Source of the DNA: Gordonia sputi NBRC 100414
GTDB lineage: Bacteria; Actinomycetota; Actinomycetes; Mycobacteriales; Mycobacteriaceae
Assembly: GCF_000248055.1 (NCBI RefSeq)
Contig: NZ_BAFC01000058.1
Coordinates: 43,478-107,477 of the forward strand
Direction: 5' to 3'
DNA length: 64,000 nucleotides
Part shown: piece by piece, positions 56,422 through 64,000 of the stretch
Position numbering within the stretch: position 1 is the first letter of the stretch
How the letters are laid out: every line of letters starts with the position of its first letter
The notes under the pieces: model-generated
What the model saw: the letters and a program-made list of their open reading frames with translations, nothing else
The model's database searches: none
What the model was told of the DNA's origin: nothing
Program-made: the position numbers and the translations under genes

Positions 56422-58755
56422 TCAGCGGTGGTTGGGACCGGTCCAGGGCAGGGCCTGTGTCATCTGGCGTTCGAGCTCGTCGGTCAGACTGCGCACGTAC
56501 GTGGCGCTCAGATGATGCCAATCCTTGTAGACGATGATGTTTCCCACGACTGCCGGGCATTCCGTCGGGGTGCAGATGCCGTTCGACACGTCGAGCGGAT
56601 GGAACAGTGGCTTGCCGTCGGCGAACGGCGCTGCGGGATCGGTCGGGGAGAGCACCCGCGCTCGATCGGAGCCGCACTCGGATGCGGTGCCGCCGTCGGA
56701 CAGGCACGTCGGGGTGTCGAGAGCGCCCGTCGGTCCCATCGGCCACGGTGTGTCGCGCATGCCGAGAACGGGGATGCCCGCATCCATGAATTGCGTGAAG
56801 ATCGGCTTGTAGTCGTCGGGCATCCAGTCGCCCGGCTTGTAGTCGCGCGGACGGGTCGAGTTGGTGAACACCGCGTCGGGTTTGTCGGCGATAACCTTCG
56901 CCATCACGCGCTGCACCCAGTCGTGGCATTGCCGATACGGCACACCCCGCTGCTTGGGCACCAGCTCGGTGGACAGCGGGCACCCCATCTTCAGGTAGGT
57001 CGTGACCTTGAAGTGGTTGCGCTTGCCCAGTTCGTCGAGTGCGGTGATCCAGAACTCGGCGTGCGAACCACCCGCGAGGGCAATCGTCCTCGTCGCGGTC
57101 GGGTCACCGTAGACGCCGACGTGGATCTCCGGGTCCTCGAACGAACTCATGAAGCCCTGCGTCGAGGTCTCCGGGAAGTCGCCGAGCACTGCCAGCGGTG
57201 TCGGTTGGGGATCGAGCGCGGGCACCGGCCAGCCGTTGAGCAGAGCGCGGGCGCCGGGGTAGGAGTGCGGGTCGAGATTCGCTGTGTTGACGACGGTGTT
57301 CGCGACGTGGCGGTCCCATGCATTGACGCCGACCGCGACGCCGATCGACAAGACGACCAGCACGGTGGTCACCACCGACGTGTAGCTGAGCCACCGCGAA
57401 CGTCCCTGTCGGTCGCCGCGGGCCAGCTTCGCGCGGTCGCCGCCCCGCAGCGGATCCTCGACGTAGCGCTTGGTCAGCCAGGCCAGACCGATGGACACGG
57501 CGAGGAGCCCGATGCCCTCGATGACGTTGGCGTGGTCTTTGCCGCGCCAGGTCAGATAGAAGATCAGCAGTGGCCAATGCCAGAGGTACAGCGAGTACGC
57601 GATGGTGCCGAGCCATACCGGTACCCGGCTGGACAGCGCCCGGTTGACCGCCGGTTGCGACTGATCGATCGCTTCATGCCTGGACCGAGGACGCTCGAGC
57701 GCGGTGGCTCCCGCCCAGATGATGACGAGCGTCGAACCGACCGGCACCAGTGCCCATGGACCCGGGTACGAGTCGACGCCGTCGATCCACCACCCACAGG
57801 TGATGATCAGGCCGAGAGCGACGATCGCCGCACCGTTGCGGAGCCACCGGGGAACGTGCCAGCGCGGCAACCAGATGGCGAGCAGACCGCCGGCGAGTGG
57901 CTCCCACAGTCGCGAGAGGGTGTCGTAGTAGTTCCACTGTTGATTGACGCCCATCCGCATGTGCGCCCAGTAGAACGAGACGGCGGCGACCGCCAACAGT
58001 GCGAGGCCGACGAGAAGACGGATCGTCTTCGGCTCGGCGATCGGTCGGATGATCGCCGACAGCAGCTTGATCGTTCCGGCAGCGATGACCGCGGCGAACA
58101 GCATGCCGACGAAGAACTGCCCCTGCACCGACATCGACCAGATGTGCTGCAGCGGACTGTTCGCTGAACTCGCCGCGAGATAGTCCTGCGAGTTCAGTGC
58201 GAGATACCAATTCTGGTAGTACAGCGCCGACGCACGCAGCTCGCGCCCGATGTTGAGCCAGCGGGTCTGCGGAAGCACGATGACGGTCAGGATCGCGACC
58301 GCGATGAGGACCGTGAACAGCGCCGGGAGCAGTCGACGCAGCAGTCGTTTGAGGCGCGGCCACGGGTTGAGCGCCTCGATGAACGTGACGTGCGACGCCT
58401 GGCTGTTGATCGCGTGACGCAGCAGCGATCCGATGAAGAAGTAACCCGACAGTGCGAGGAAGACATCGACGCCGCCGGACACCCTGCCGAACCAGATGTG
58501 GAAGCAGGCAACCAGCATGATCGCGATCCCGCGGAGGCCGTCGAGATCGGTGCGATACGCGGGGAGCGGTGGGACGGGCTCGTTCCGGTTAGGGGTCGTC
58601 ACCACTTGGGTTGGGGCTGCCACGTCTGTCGTGCTTGCTTCCGTGTCGGGGGTTGGGACGAGTCGGTGGCGACCTATCCACACACACGCGCGCGGTGGAC
58701 GACAACCGCCGTACTCCGCGTAGGAGGCTACCCGCCGCAACTGTGAAAAACCCAT
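56422..58755 (-). CDS. Acyltransferase-3 membrane protein with C-terminal SGNH domain (OatA-like)
   Basis: The protein has 777 residues. The N-terminal acyltransferase-3 domain (about 65-440) has some ten membrane helices and the family signatures YRTDLDGLRGIAIMLV and FFIGSLL. The second part (about 500-777) is an SGNH/GDSL-like hydrolase domain with GGSHAEFW (Ser and His of the first block) and KDWHHLSATY. Such proteins O-acetylate or acylate wall sugars or secreted glycans. Position after treX matches Rv1565c. The start is uncertain: ATG (complement 58753-58755) has a weak ribosome site, and an internal GTG 72 bp in is possible. Substrate unknown. Confidence 0.88.
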   Translation of the reverse strand: MGFSQLRRVASYAEYGGCRPPRACVWIGRHRLVPTPDTEASTTDVAAPTQVVTTPNRNEPVPPLPAYRTDLDGLRGIAIMLVACFHIWFGRVSGGVDVFLALSGYFFIGSLLRHAINSQASHVTFIEALNPWPRLKRLLRRLLPALFTVLIAVAILTVIVLPQTRWLNIGRELRASALYYQNWYLALNSQDYLAASSANSPLQHIWSMSVQGQFFVGMLFAAVIAAGTIKLLSAIIRPIAEPKTIRLLVGLALLAVAAVSFYWAHMRMGVNQQWNYYDTLSRLWEPLAGGLLAIWLPRWHVPRWLRNGAAIVALGLIITCGWWIDGVDSYPGPWALVPVGSTLVIIWAGATALERPRSRHEAIDQSQPAVNRALSSRVPVWLGTIAYSLYLWHWPLLIFYLTWRGKDHANVIEGIGLLAVSIGLAWLTKRYVEDPLRGGDRAKLARGDRQGRSRWLSYTSVVTTVLVVLSIGVAVGVNAWDRHVANTVVNTANLDPHSYPGARALLNGWPVPALDPQPTPLAVLGDFPETSTQGFMSSFEDPEIHVGVYGDPTATRTIALAGGSHAEFWITALDELGKRNHFKVTTYLKMGCPLSTELVPKQRGVPYRQCHDWVQRVMAKVIADKPDAVFTNSTRPRDYKPGDWMPDDYKPIFTQFMDAGIPVLGMRDTPWPMGPTGALDTPTCLSDGGTASECGSDRARVLSPTDPAAPFADGKPLFHPLDVSNGICTPTECPAVVGNIIVYKDWHHLSATYVRSLTDELERQMTQALPWTGPNHR

Positions 58756-58824
58756 TCCAGCGGGTCCGACATACTGAGCAGAGGGGTGTCGCGACGGCGC
58801 AGAGTGGTGTCGCGAGGCGTCTGC

Positions 58825-59388
58825 TCAGTGAGTCGCGCGCGCTCGGTGTCGAGCGCCGTCGAGTAGTACGCCGAGCGCGTCGTCGAATTCTGCTGCGAAG
58901 TCGCGACCCGACGGGCCGGTGACCCCGAGCCGTTCCATCTGGGCCCGCGTCTGTTCCTCGATCGTCAGCCCGATGATGAGCTGGCATATCGCGGTGGCGA
59001 CTCCGTGCGCGTCGCGCGGGGTGAGTCCGCCGGAAAGCGCGACGTCGGTCAGGTCGTCGGACACCGTTCTCGTCGCAATTCCACTGGCCCACGCCGACGA
59101 GACCACCTCCGCGCTGTCGGGAACAGCGAGCAGCGCCGTCCGCATCCCGATCGCGATGTCGGCAAGTCTGGCGTCCCACGGCTGATCGGGGTCCGACGGG
59201 TCGATGTCGCCGAGGATGTCGTCGGCCAGCGCGGCCAGCAGCGACTGCTTGTTGGGAAAGTGCCAGTACAACGCGTTGGGGCGGACACCGACTTCGGTTG
59301 CCAGCCTGCGCATCGAGAGGTCGGCGAGGCTGTAGTCGGTCAGGATGCCGCGCGCGGCGCGCAGGACGTCGGCGCGGTTGTTGCTCAC
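58825..59388 (-). CDS. bioQ: TetR-family regulator, probable biotin repressor BioQ
   Basis: The protein has 187 residues from the GTG whose complement is 59386-59388. The N-terminal helix-turn-helix (about 20-60, LSMRRLATEVGVRPNALYWHFPNKQSLL) is followed by a small helical ligand domain. It is divergent from bioA, and the 134-bp spacer holds three palindromes with the CTGWAC-N3-GTYCAG shape. This is close to the BioQ operator that I remember from Corynebacterium and Mycobacterium smegmatis (TGAAC-N3-GTTAC/GTTC type). BioQ represses biotin genes when biotin supply is adequate. Assignment rests on context and operators; residues that bind effector are not known. Confidence 0.8.
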   Translation of the reverse strand: MSNNRADVLRAARGILTDYSLADLSMRRLATEVGVRPNALYWHFPNKQSLLAALADDILGDIDPSDPDQPWDARLADIAIGMRTALLAVPDSAEVVSSAWASGIATRTVSDDLTDVALSGGLTPRDAHGVATAICQLIIGLTIEEQTRAQMERLGVTGPSGRDFAAEFDDALGVLLDGARHRARATH

Positions 59389-59425
59389 CGCGTCAGGGTA
59401 TCCAGGCCGTCCGGCCGTGACGCAA

Positions 59426-59489
59426 CCTGTACAGCGTTCAGGAGGAGCCTGTACAGTGTCCAGGAGTTCGGGCCTGAACGGTGTCCAGG
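59426..59489. promoter_or_regulatory. Three BioQ-like operators between bioQ and bioA
   Basis: CCTGTACAGCGTTCAGG (59426-59442), CCTGTACAGTGTCCAGG (59448-59464) and CCTGAACGGTGTCCAGG (59473-59489) share CCTGWAC-N3-GTYCAGG. Offsets are 22 and 25 bp, about two helical turns each, so repressor dimers would sit on nearly one face of the DNA. The last site ends 34 bp before the bioA ATG, so it likely overlaps the promoter. Confidence 0.85.
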
Positions 59490-59522
59490 ACCACTCTAAG
59501 CCGGCGAGGAGGGACGCACCAC

Positions 59523-60824
59523 ATGGATGCAGCCGACATCAGCCGCGTCGACGCAGCACACATCTGGCATCCCTACGGCGCCATGCCGTCGCCGACGCAA
59601 CCGCGTGTCGTCCGCGGCGCCGACGGCGTGCGACTCACACTCGCCGACGGCGGTGCGGTCATCGACGGAATGAGCTCGTGGTGGGCCGCCATCCACGGTT
59701 ATCGCCACCCGGTCCTCGACGCCGCGGCGCGCGATCAACTGGAGTCGATGAGCCACGTGATGTTCGGCGGATTGACCCACGAGCCCGCCGCGCGGCTCGC
59801 GCAGTTGCTCGTCGACATCACACCAGCACCCCTGCAGAAGGTGTTCTTCTGCGATTCGGGTTCGGTGTCGGTCGAGGTCGCGGTGAAGATGGCGCTGCAG
59901 TATTGGCGCAGTCGTGGCAGGCCGGAACGCACGCGCCTGCTGACCTGGCGCGGTGGGTACCACGGCGACACCTTCACCCCGATGAGCGTCTGCGATCCCG
60001 AGGGTGGGATGCACGCGATGTGGCGTCGGGTTCTGGCCGACCAGGTGTTCGTGCCCGCCCCGCCCGCGGAGTTCGATGCCGACTATGTCGACTCCCTAGA
60101 GGCCGCTGTCGTCGCGCACCGCAACGAACTCGCCGCGATCATCGTCGAACCTGTCGTCCAGGGCGCCGGAGGTATGCGTTTCCACGACCCCGCCTATCTC
60201 GGGGAACTGCGTCGAATCTGCGACGAGCACGATGTGCTGCTGATCTTCGACGAGATCGCCACCGGATTCGGCCGCACCGGCGAGCTGTTCGCCGCCGACC
60301 ACGCGCGCGTCTCGCCCGACATCATGTGTGTCGGCAAGGCGCTGACCGGCGGCTACCTGACGTTGGCCGCGACGCTGTGCACCACCGCGATCGCGGAGAC
60401 GATCAGTGCGGGTGAGGCCGGTGGATTGGCGCACGGTCCCACGTTCATGGCCAATCCGCTCGCCTGTGCGATCGCGGTCGCCTCCACCGAACTACTGCTC
60501 GACGGTCCGTGGCGACGCCGCGTCGCCGACATCTCCGACCTGCTCGCGCGAGGACTTGCGCCACTGAACGACGTGGCCGGTGTTCGTGATGTCCGCACGT
60601 TCGGGGCCATCGGCGTCGTCGAACTCGACGACGAGGTCGACGTCGCCGCGGCCACGGATGCCGCCGTCGACGCCGGTGTCTGGTTGCGGCCCTTCCGCAA
60701 CCTGATCTACACGATGCCGCCGTTCGTCTGCACCGACTCCGACGTCGAGACGATCTGCTCCGGAATCGCCGCGGCCACAACGGCGTCGTGTGCACAGTTG
60801 GTCGGCGCAGGAGGTGCCCGATGA
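59523..60824 (+). CDS. bioA: Adenosylmethionine-8-amino-7-oxononanoate aminotransferase
   Basis: PLP aminotransferase that makes 7,8-diaminopelargonate using S-adenosylmethionine. The PLP lysine is K272 in [23 protein letters not shown] carries the PLP-pyridine aspartate; the IWHPYG and [10 protein letters not shown] blocks are BioA-specific. The product is 433 residues from ATG 59523, with GAGGAGGGA upstream. In-frame codons further up lie in the third operator and are rejected as start. First gene of the bioA-F-D-B operon, probably under BioQ control. The stop overlaps the bioF start. Confidence 0.96.
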   Translation: MDAADISRVDAAHIWHPYGAMPSPTQPRVVRGADGVRLTLADGGAVIDGMSSWWAAIHGYRHPVLDAAARDQLESMSHVMFGGLTHEPAARLAQLLVDITPAPLQKVFFCDSGSVSVEVAVKMALQYWRSRGRPERTRLLTWRGGYHGDTFTPMSVCDPEGGMHAMWRRVLADQVFVPAPPAEFDADYVDSLEAAVVAHRNELAAIIVEPVVQGAGGMRFHDPAYLGELRRICDEHDVLLIFDEIATGFGRTGELFAADHARVSPDIMCVGKALTGGYLTLAATLCTTAIAETISAGEAGGLAHGPTFMANPLACAIAVASTELLLDGPWRRRVADISDLLARGLAPLNDVAGVRDVRTFGAIGVVELDDEVDVAAATDAAVDAGVWLRPFRNLIYTMPPFVCTDSDVETICSGIAAATTASCAQLVGAGGAR

Positions 60825-62041
60825 CATCGGAGTACGACACGCTGCGTTCCGGGCTGCGCGGCCTCGACATGGCGCAGGCCGCGAGCGGCACGGCGGTCGA
60901 CGACGCGTCCGCCCTCGACTGGCTCGCCGATGCCGCTGCGGCACGCAATTCGGCTGGGCTGCACCGTGTCCCATTCGTCCGCGACGCCGGAGCGTCGATG
61001 CTCAACCTGGCGTCCAACGACTATCTCGGACTCTCGACACACCCCGCAGTGCTCGCGGGCGCGCATGCGGCGCTCGACGAGTTCGGAGCGGGGTCGACGG
61101 CGTCGCGACTCGTCGCGGGCACTACACGGTTGCACGTCGACTTCGAGGACGACATCGCCGACTTCATGGGTTTCGATGCGGCACTGTGCTTTTCGTCCGG
61201 CTACCTCGCCAATGTCGGAGCCATCACCGCACTCGTCGGCCGCGGCGACCTCATCGTGTCCGACACCGGAACCCACGCGTCGCTCATCGACGGGTGCCGA
61301 CTGTCGCGCGCGCGAGTGGTCGTCGTCGGCCGCGGCGATGTCGCGGCCGTCGCAGCGGCACTCCGTGGTCGCACAGAAGAGCGGGCACTGGTCGTCACCG
61401 ATTCTGTCTACTCGGTCGACGGCGAACCGGCACCCGTCGAGCAGCTCTACCGCGTTGCCCGCGAACACTCTGCGGCGCTGCTCGTCGACGAAGCGCATGC
61501 ACTCGGAGTACGCGGACCAGGCGGCAGGGGACTGATCGCCGAAGTCGGACTGTCCGGTGCGCGCGATCTCGTCGTCACGACCGTGTGCTCCAAGTCACTC
61601 GGCGCACAGGGCGGCGTGGTCCTTGCGACTTCTGCTGTCCGTGAGCACCTCATCGACGTCGCGCGCACCTTCATCTTCGACACCGGACTCAGCCCGGCAG
61701 CCGTCGGTGCGGCGCGTGCTGCGCTGGGGGTCTTGCGTGCGCAGCCGGAGCTACCGGACCGATTGCGGCACAACGCAACCCGCATGGCTCGCAGCCTCGG
61801 TGCGCCGGTCCCGGCTGCCGCGGTGATCTCGCGCATCGTCGGCGACCCGCAGCCCGCGGTCGACGCCGCCGCACGGTGTCGGGACAGCGGTGTGTTGGTC
61901 GGGTGTTTCCGACCGCCATCGGTACCGCCGGGGACCTCAAGACTGCGCCTGACGGTGCGCGCCGATCTCGACGACGCGACCGTCGACCGCGCCGCAGACG
62001 TCATCGGCACCGCTCTGGCCGAAGGCGGAGGTACACGATGA
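60821..62041 (+). CDS. bioF: 8-amino-7-oxononanoate synthase
   Basis: PLP enzyme condensing pimeloyl-thioester and alanine. The PLP lysine is K258 in [24 protein letters not shown] and the [14 protein letters not shown] start region are family blocks. The product is 406 residues from ATG 60821, overlapping bioA. Length normal. The pimeloyl donor genes are not in this window. The stop overlaps bioD. Confidence 0.95.
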   Translation: MTSEYDTLRSGLRGLDMAQAASGTAVDDASALDWLADAAAARNSAGLHRVPFVRDAGASMLNLASNDYLGLSTHPAVLAGAHAALDEFGAGSTASRLVAGTTRLHVDFEDDIADFMGFDAALCFSSGYLANVGAITALVGRGDLIVSDTGTHASLIDGCRLSRARVVVVGRGDVAAVAAALRGRTEERALVVTDSVYSVDGEPAPVEQLYRVAREHSAALLVDEAHALGVRGPGGRGLIAEVGLSGARDLVVTTVCSKSLGAQGGVVLATSAVREHLIDVARTFIFDTGLSPAAVGAARAALGVLRAQPELPDRLRHNATRMARSLGAPVPAAAVISRIVGDPQPAVDAAARCRDSGVLVGCFRPPSVPPGTSRLRLTVRADLDDATVDRAADVIGTALAEGGGTR

Positions 62042-62790
62042 CGGGACGTGCACTCCTGATCACCGGCACCTCGACCGACGTGGGTAAGACGATCGTCACC
62101 GCTGCGCTCGCGTGCGTTGCGGGAAGCTCGGCGAGTGGCGTCGGCGTGGCGGTGTGCAAACCCGCGCAGACCGGCGTCGAGCCAGGCGAGCCGGGTGATC
62201 TCGCGACTGTTGCCCACCTCGCGGGTGTCGCGGATCTGGTCGAGTGTGCGCGCTATCCGGAGCCGCTGGCGCCGGAGACCGCGGCGATGCGCGCAGGACT
62301 CGCCCCACTGAGCCTCTCGACCATCGTCGACGCTGTCACCGAGCTGGTTTCAACTCATCGGTTGACCCTCGTCGAGGGAGCAGGCGGGGTACTGGTGCGC
62401 CTCGCGCCCGATCTCACCGCACTCGATGTCGCGTACGCGATCGGAGCGGACGCGGTCGTCGTCGTCCAGGCAGGCCTCGGTGCGCTCAATCACGCCGAGC
62501 TGACCGTCGAAGCGTTGCGGGCGAACCGAATTCGTCCCGCCGGCCTCGTCATCGGCTCGTGGCCGCGCGATCCCGACCTCGCCATGCGATGCAATCGCAT
62601 CGACCTGCCCCGGCTCACGGGTGTCCCCGTCGTCGGCGTCATACCGGACGGTGTCGGGGAGCTCGAGCCCGATCAGTTCCGGGCCGCGGCGCCCACCTGG
62701 TTCGATCCCGACTTCGTCGCAGACCTCAATTCTCGTTCCGCGCCCGACAAGATCGCGGCAGATCAGCCCATCGAAGGAGTTCACGCATGA
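62038..62790 (+). CDS. bioD: Dethiobiotin synthetase
   Basis: ATP-dependent ring closure of diaminopelargonate with CO2. The P-loop is GTSTDVGKT at residues 10-18, and [10 protein letters not shown] carries the substrate loop. The product is 250 residues from ATG 62038, overlapping bioF by 4 bases. The last 20 residues are a hydrophilic tail beyond the usual 225-230. The stop overlaps bioB. Confidence 0.94.
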   Translation: MTGRALLITGTSTDVGKTIVTAALACVAGSSASGVGVAVCKPAQTGVEPGEPGDLATVAHLAGVADLVECARYPEPLAPETAAMRAGLAPLSLSTIVDAVTELVSTHRLTLVEGAGGVLVRLAPDLTALDVAYAIGADAVVVVQAGLGALNHAELTVEALRANRIRPAGLVIGSWPRDPDLAMRCNRIDLPRLTGVPVVGVIPDGVGELEPDQFRAAAPTWFDPDFVADLNSRSAPDKIAADQPIEGVHA

Positions 62791-63851
62791 CACAGGCACC
62801 CGTAGATCCGACGCTCGACGCCGCGACCGCGCAGGCGTCGTCGGTCGTCGCGTCGTCGACCGACATCCTCGACGTCGCGCGCGCCCAGGTTCTCGAACGC
62901 GGAGAGCCCTTGGATCGCGACCAGGTGCTCGAGGTGCTGCGGCTTCCCGCCGAGCGCCTCACCGAACTGCTGCAGGTCGCCCATGACGTCCGGATGCGGT
63001 GGTGCGGACCGGAGGTCGAGGTCGAGGGCATCATCTCGCTCAAGACCGGCGGCTGCCCGGAGGACTGCCATTTCTGTTCGCAGTCAGGGCTTTTCGCGTC
63101 GCCGGTGCGCAGCGCGTGGATCGACATCCCATCGCTGGTGGAGGCTGCCAAGCAGACGGCGAAGACCGGCGCGACGGAGTTCTGCATCGTCGCGGCCGTG
63201 CGTGGCCCGGACAAGCGACTGCTGTCGCAGGTGGCCGCGGGAATCGAAGCCATTCGCAATGAGGTCGACATCCAGATCGCCTGCAGCCTCGGCATGCTGA
63301 CGCAGGAGCAGGTCGATCAGTTGCGTGACATGGGTGTTCACCGCTACAACCACAACCTCGAGACCGCGCGCAGCCACTTCCCGAACGTGGTCACCACCCA
63401 CACGTGGGAGGAGCGGTGGGACACGCTGCGCATGGTTCGCGACGCCGGTATGGAGGTGTGTTGCGGTGGCATTCTCGGCATGGGGGAGAGCCTCGAACAG
63501 CGCGCCGAGTTCGCGGCAGACCTGGCTGCGCTCGAACCCGACGAGGTTCCGCTCAACTTCCTCAATCCGCGTCCGGGAACCCCGTTCGGCGACCTCGACG
63601 TGCTGCCTGCGGCCGAGGCGCTCAAGGCCGTGGCGGCGTTCCGCCTCGCTCTGCCGCGCACGATCCTGCGTTTCGCGGGTGGCCGCGAGATCACGCTGGG
63701 CGACCTCGGCGCCAAGCAGGGAATCCTCGGTGGCATCAACGCGGTCATCGTCGGCAACTACCTGACCACGCTCGGCAGGCCTGCCGAGGACGACCTCGAT
63801 CTCCTCGACGACCTCTCGATGCCGATCAAGGCGCTCAACGACAGCATCTGA
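62787..63851 (+). CDS. bioB: Biotin synthase (radical SAM)
   Basis: Inserts sulfur into dethiobiotin using a radical-SAM 4Fe-4S cluster and a second iron-sulfur cluster. The SAM cluster cysteines are C90, C94 and C97 in CPEDCHFC. Later family blocks include [23 protein letters not shown] and the [10 protein letters not shown] segment. The product is 354 residues from ATG 62787, with AAGGAG 7 bases before it. In mycobacteria a small auxiliary protein, BsaP, is encoded right after bioB. Here a terminator and a tandem repeat follow instead, and no such gene is seen before the window ends. Confidence 0.96.
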   Translation: MTQAPVDPTLDAATAQASSVVASSTDILDVARAQVLERGEPLDRDQVLEVLRLPAERLTELLQVAHDVRMRWCGPEVEVEGIISLKTGGCPEDCHFCSQSGLFASPVRSAWIDIPSLVEAAKQTAKTGATEFCIVAAVRGPDKRLLSQVAAGIEAIRNEVDIQIACSLGMLTQEQVDQLRDMGVHRYNHNLETARSHFPNVVTTHTWEERWDTLRMVRDAGMEVCCGGILGMGESLEQRAEFAADLAALEPDEVPLNFLNPRPGTPFGDLDVLPAAEALKAVAAFRLALPRTILRFAGGREITLGDLGAKQGILGGINAVIVGNYLTTLGRPAEDDLDLLDDLSMPIKALNDSI

Positions 63852-63853
63852 GT

Positions 63854-63890
63854 CCGGCGCCGAGAACGGGCGGATTCGGCTCGGCGCCGG
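63854..63890 (+). terminator. Terminator hairpin after bioB
   Basis: Perfect 11-bp arms CCGGCGCCGAG and CTCGGCGCCGG around a 15-base loop, starting 3 bp after the bioB stop. No T tract. The right arm merges into the tandem repeat array. Confidence 0.65.
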
Positions 63891-64000
63891 GAGCGTGCGA
63901 GCGGGCCGTCTCGGCTCGGCGCGGGGAGCGTGCGAGCGGGCCGTCTCGGCTCGGCGCGGGGAGCGTGCGAGCGGGCCGTCTCGGCTCGGCGCGGGAGCGT
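63891..64000. repeat. 35-bp tandem repeat array running off the window
   Basis: GAGCGTGCGAGCGGGCCGTC recurs at 63891, 63926 and 63961, exactly 35 bp apart, and a fourth copy begins near 63995, one base short. Copies are nearly identical. A degenerate first unit covers the bioB terminator. There are no spacers, so this is a minisatellite and not CRISPR. Confidence 0.92.

Noticed and set aside
56239..58167. 642-codon plus-strand frame across the acyltransferase gene
   Set aside because: Low-complexity Arg/Asp/Gly product without motifs; the minus strand has clear acyltransferase-3 and SGNH signatures.
63852..64000. Tandem array as a CRISPR
   Set aside because: Units are contiguous with no unique spacers and there are no cas genes.

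Overview
The window is a GC-rich chromosomal segment from a mycolic-acid actinobacterium (order Mycobacteriales). The reasons are: a dcw cluster running from an FtsL-like gene to wag31/divIVA with no ftsA; a translational-type T-box before ileS; a yrbE-mce operon; and a gene order (ileS, dinB, ansA, lspA, rluD-like, dnaE1, ilvA, tre genes, acyltransferase, bioA-F-D-B) that I remember as that of Mycobacterium tuberculosis Rv1536-Rv1589. Gordonia or a near relative is my best guess, but the genus cannot be proven from the sequence. No tRNA, rRNA, transposase, prophage or CRISPR array was seen.

Region 1 (1-18.8 kb) builds the wall and septum: ftsL-like (partial), ftsI, murE, an orphan MurF C-terminal-domain gene, mraY, murD, ftsW, murG, murC, ftsQ, ftsZ, pgeF, a YggS-type PLP protein, sepF, yggT and wag31. 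Most genes overlap by one to four bases. The exception is a repeat-filled 727-bp gap between ftsQ and ftsZ, which carries the apparent ftsZ promoter. Full-length murF is missing from its usual place.

Region 2 (18.8-37.8 kb) is housekeeping: a wag31-linked membrane protein, T-box-controlled ileS, a TetR/DUF385 divergent pair with two matching palindromes, dinB, ansA, two lipoproteins, lspA, an RluD-type pseudouridine synthase, dnaE1, a K+ channel with RCK domains on both sides of the pore, and a secreted beta-propeller-like protein.

Region 3 (37.8-56.3 kb) holds ilvA and the trehalose genes. treZ is separated from treY-treX by a complete nine-gene yrbEAB-mceABCDEF-mas lipid-import operon on the opposite strand. 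TreX carries a long acidic insertion.

Region 4 (56.3-64 kb) has an acyltransferase-3/SGNH membrane protein, a BioQ-like TetR regulator, and bioA-bioF-bioD-bioB preceded by three evenly placed palindromes. It ends in a 35-bp tandem repeat that runs off the window.

A window-wide feature is the number of short in-frame tandem repeats, usually three copies of 15, 18 or 27 bp, in the disordered parts of proteins (FtsW, the wag31-linked protein, DinB, MceE, Mas), plus non-coding arrays before dnaE1 and after bioB.
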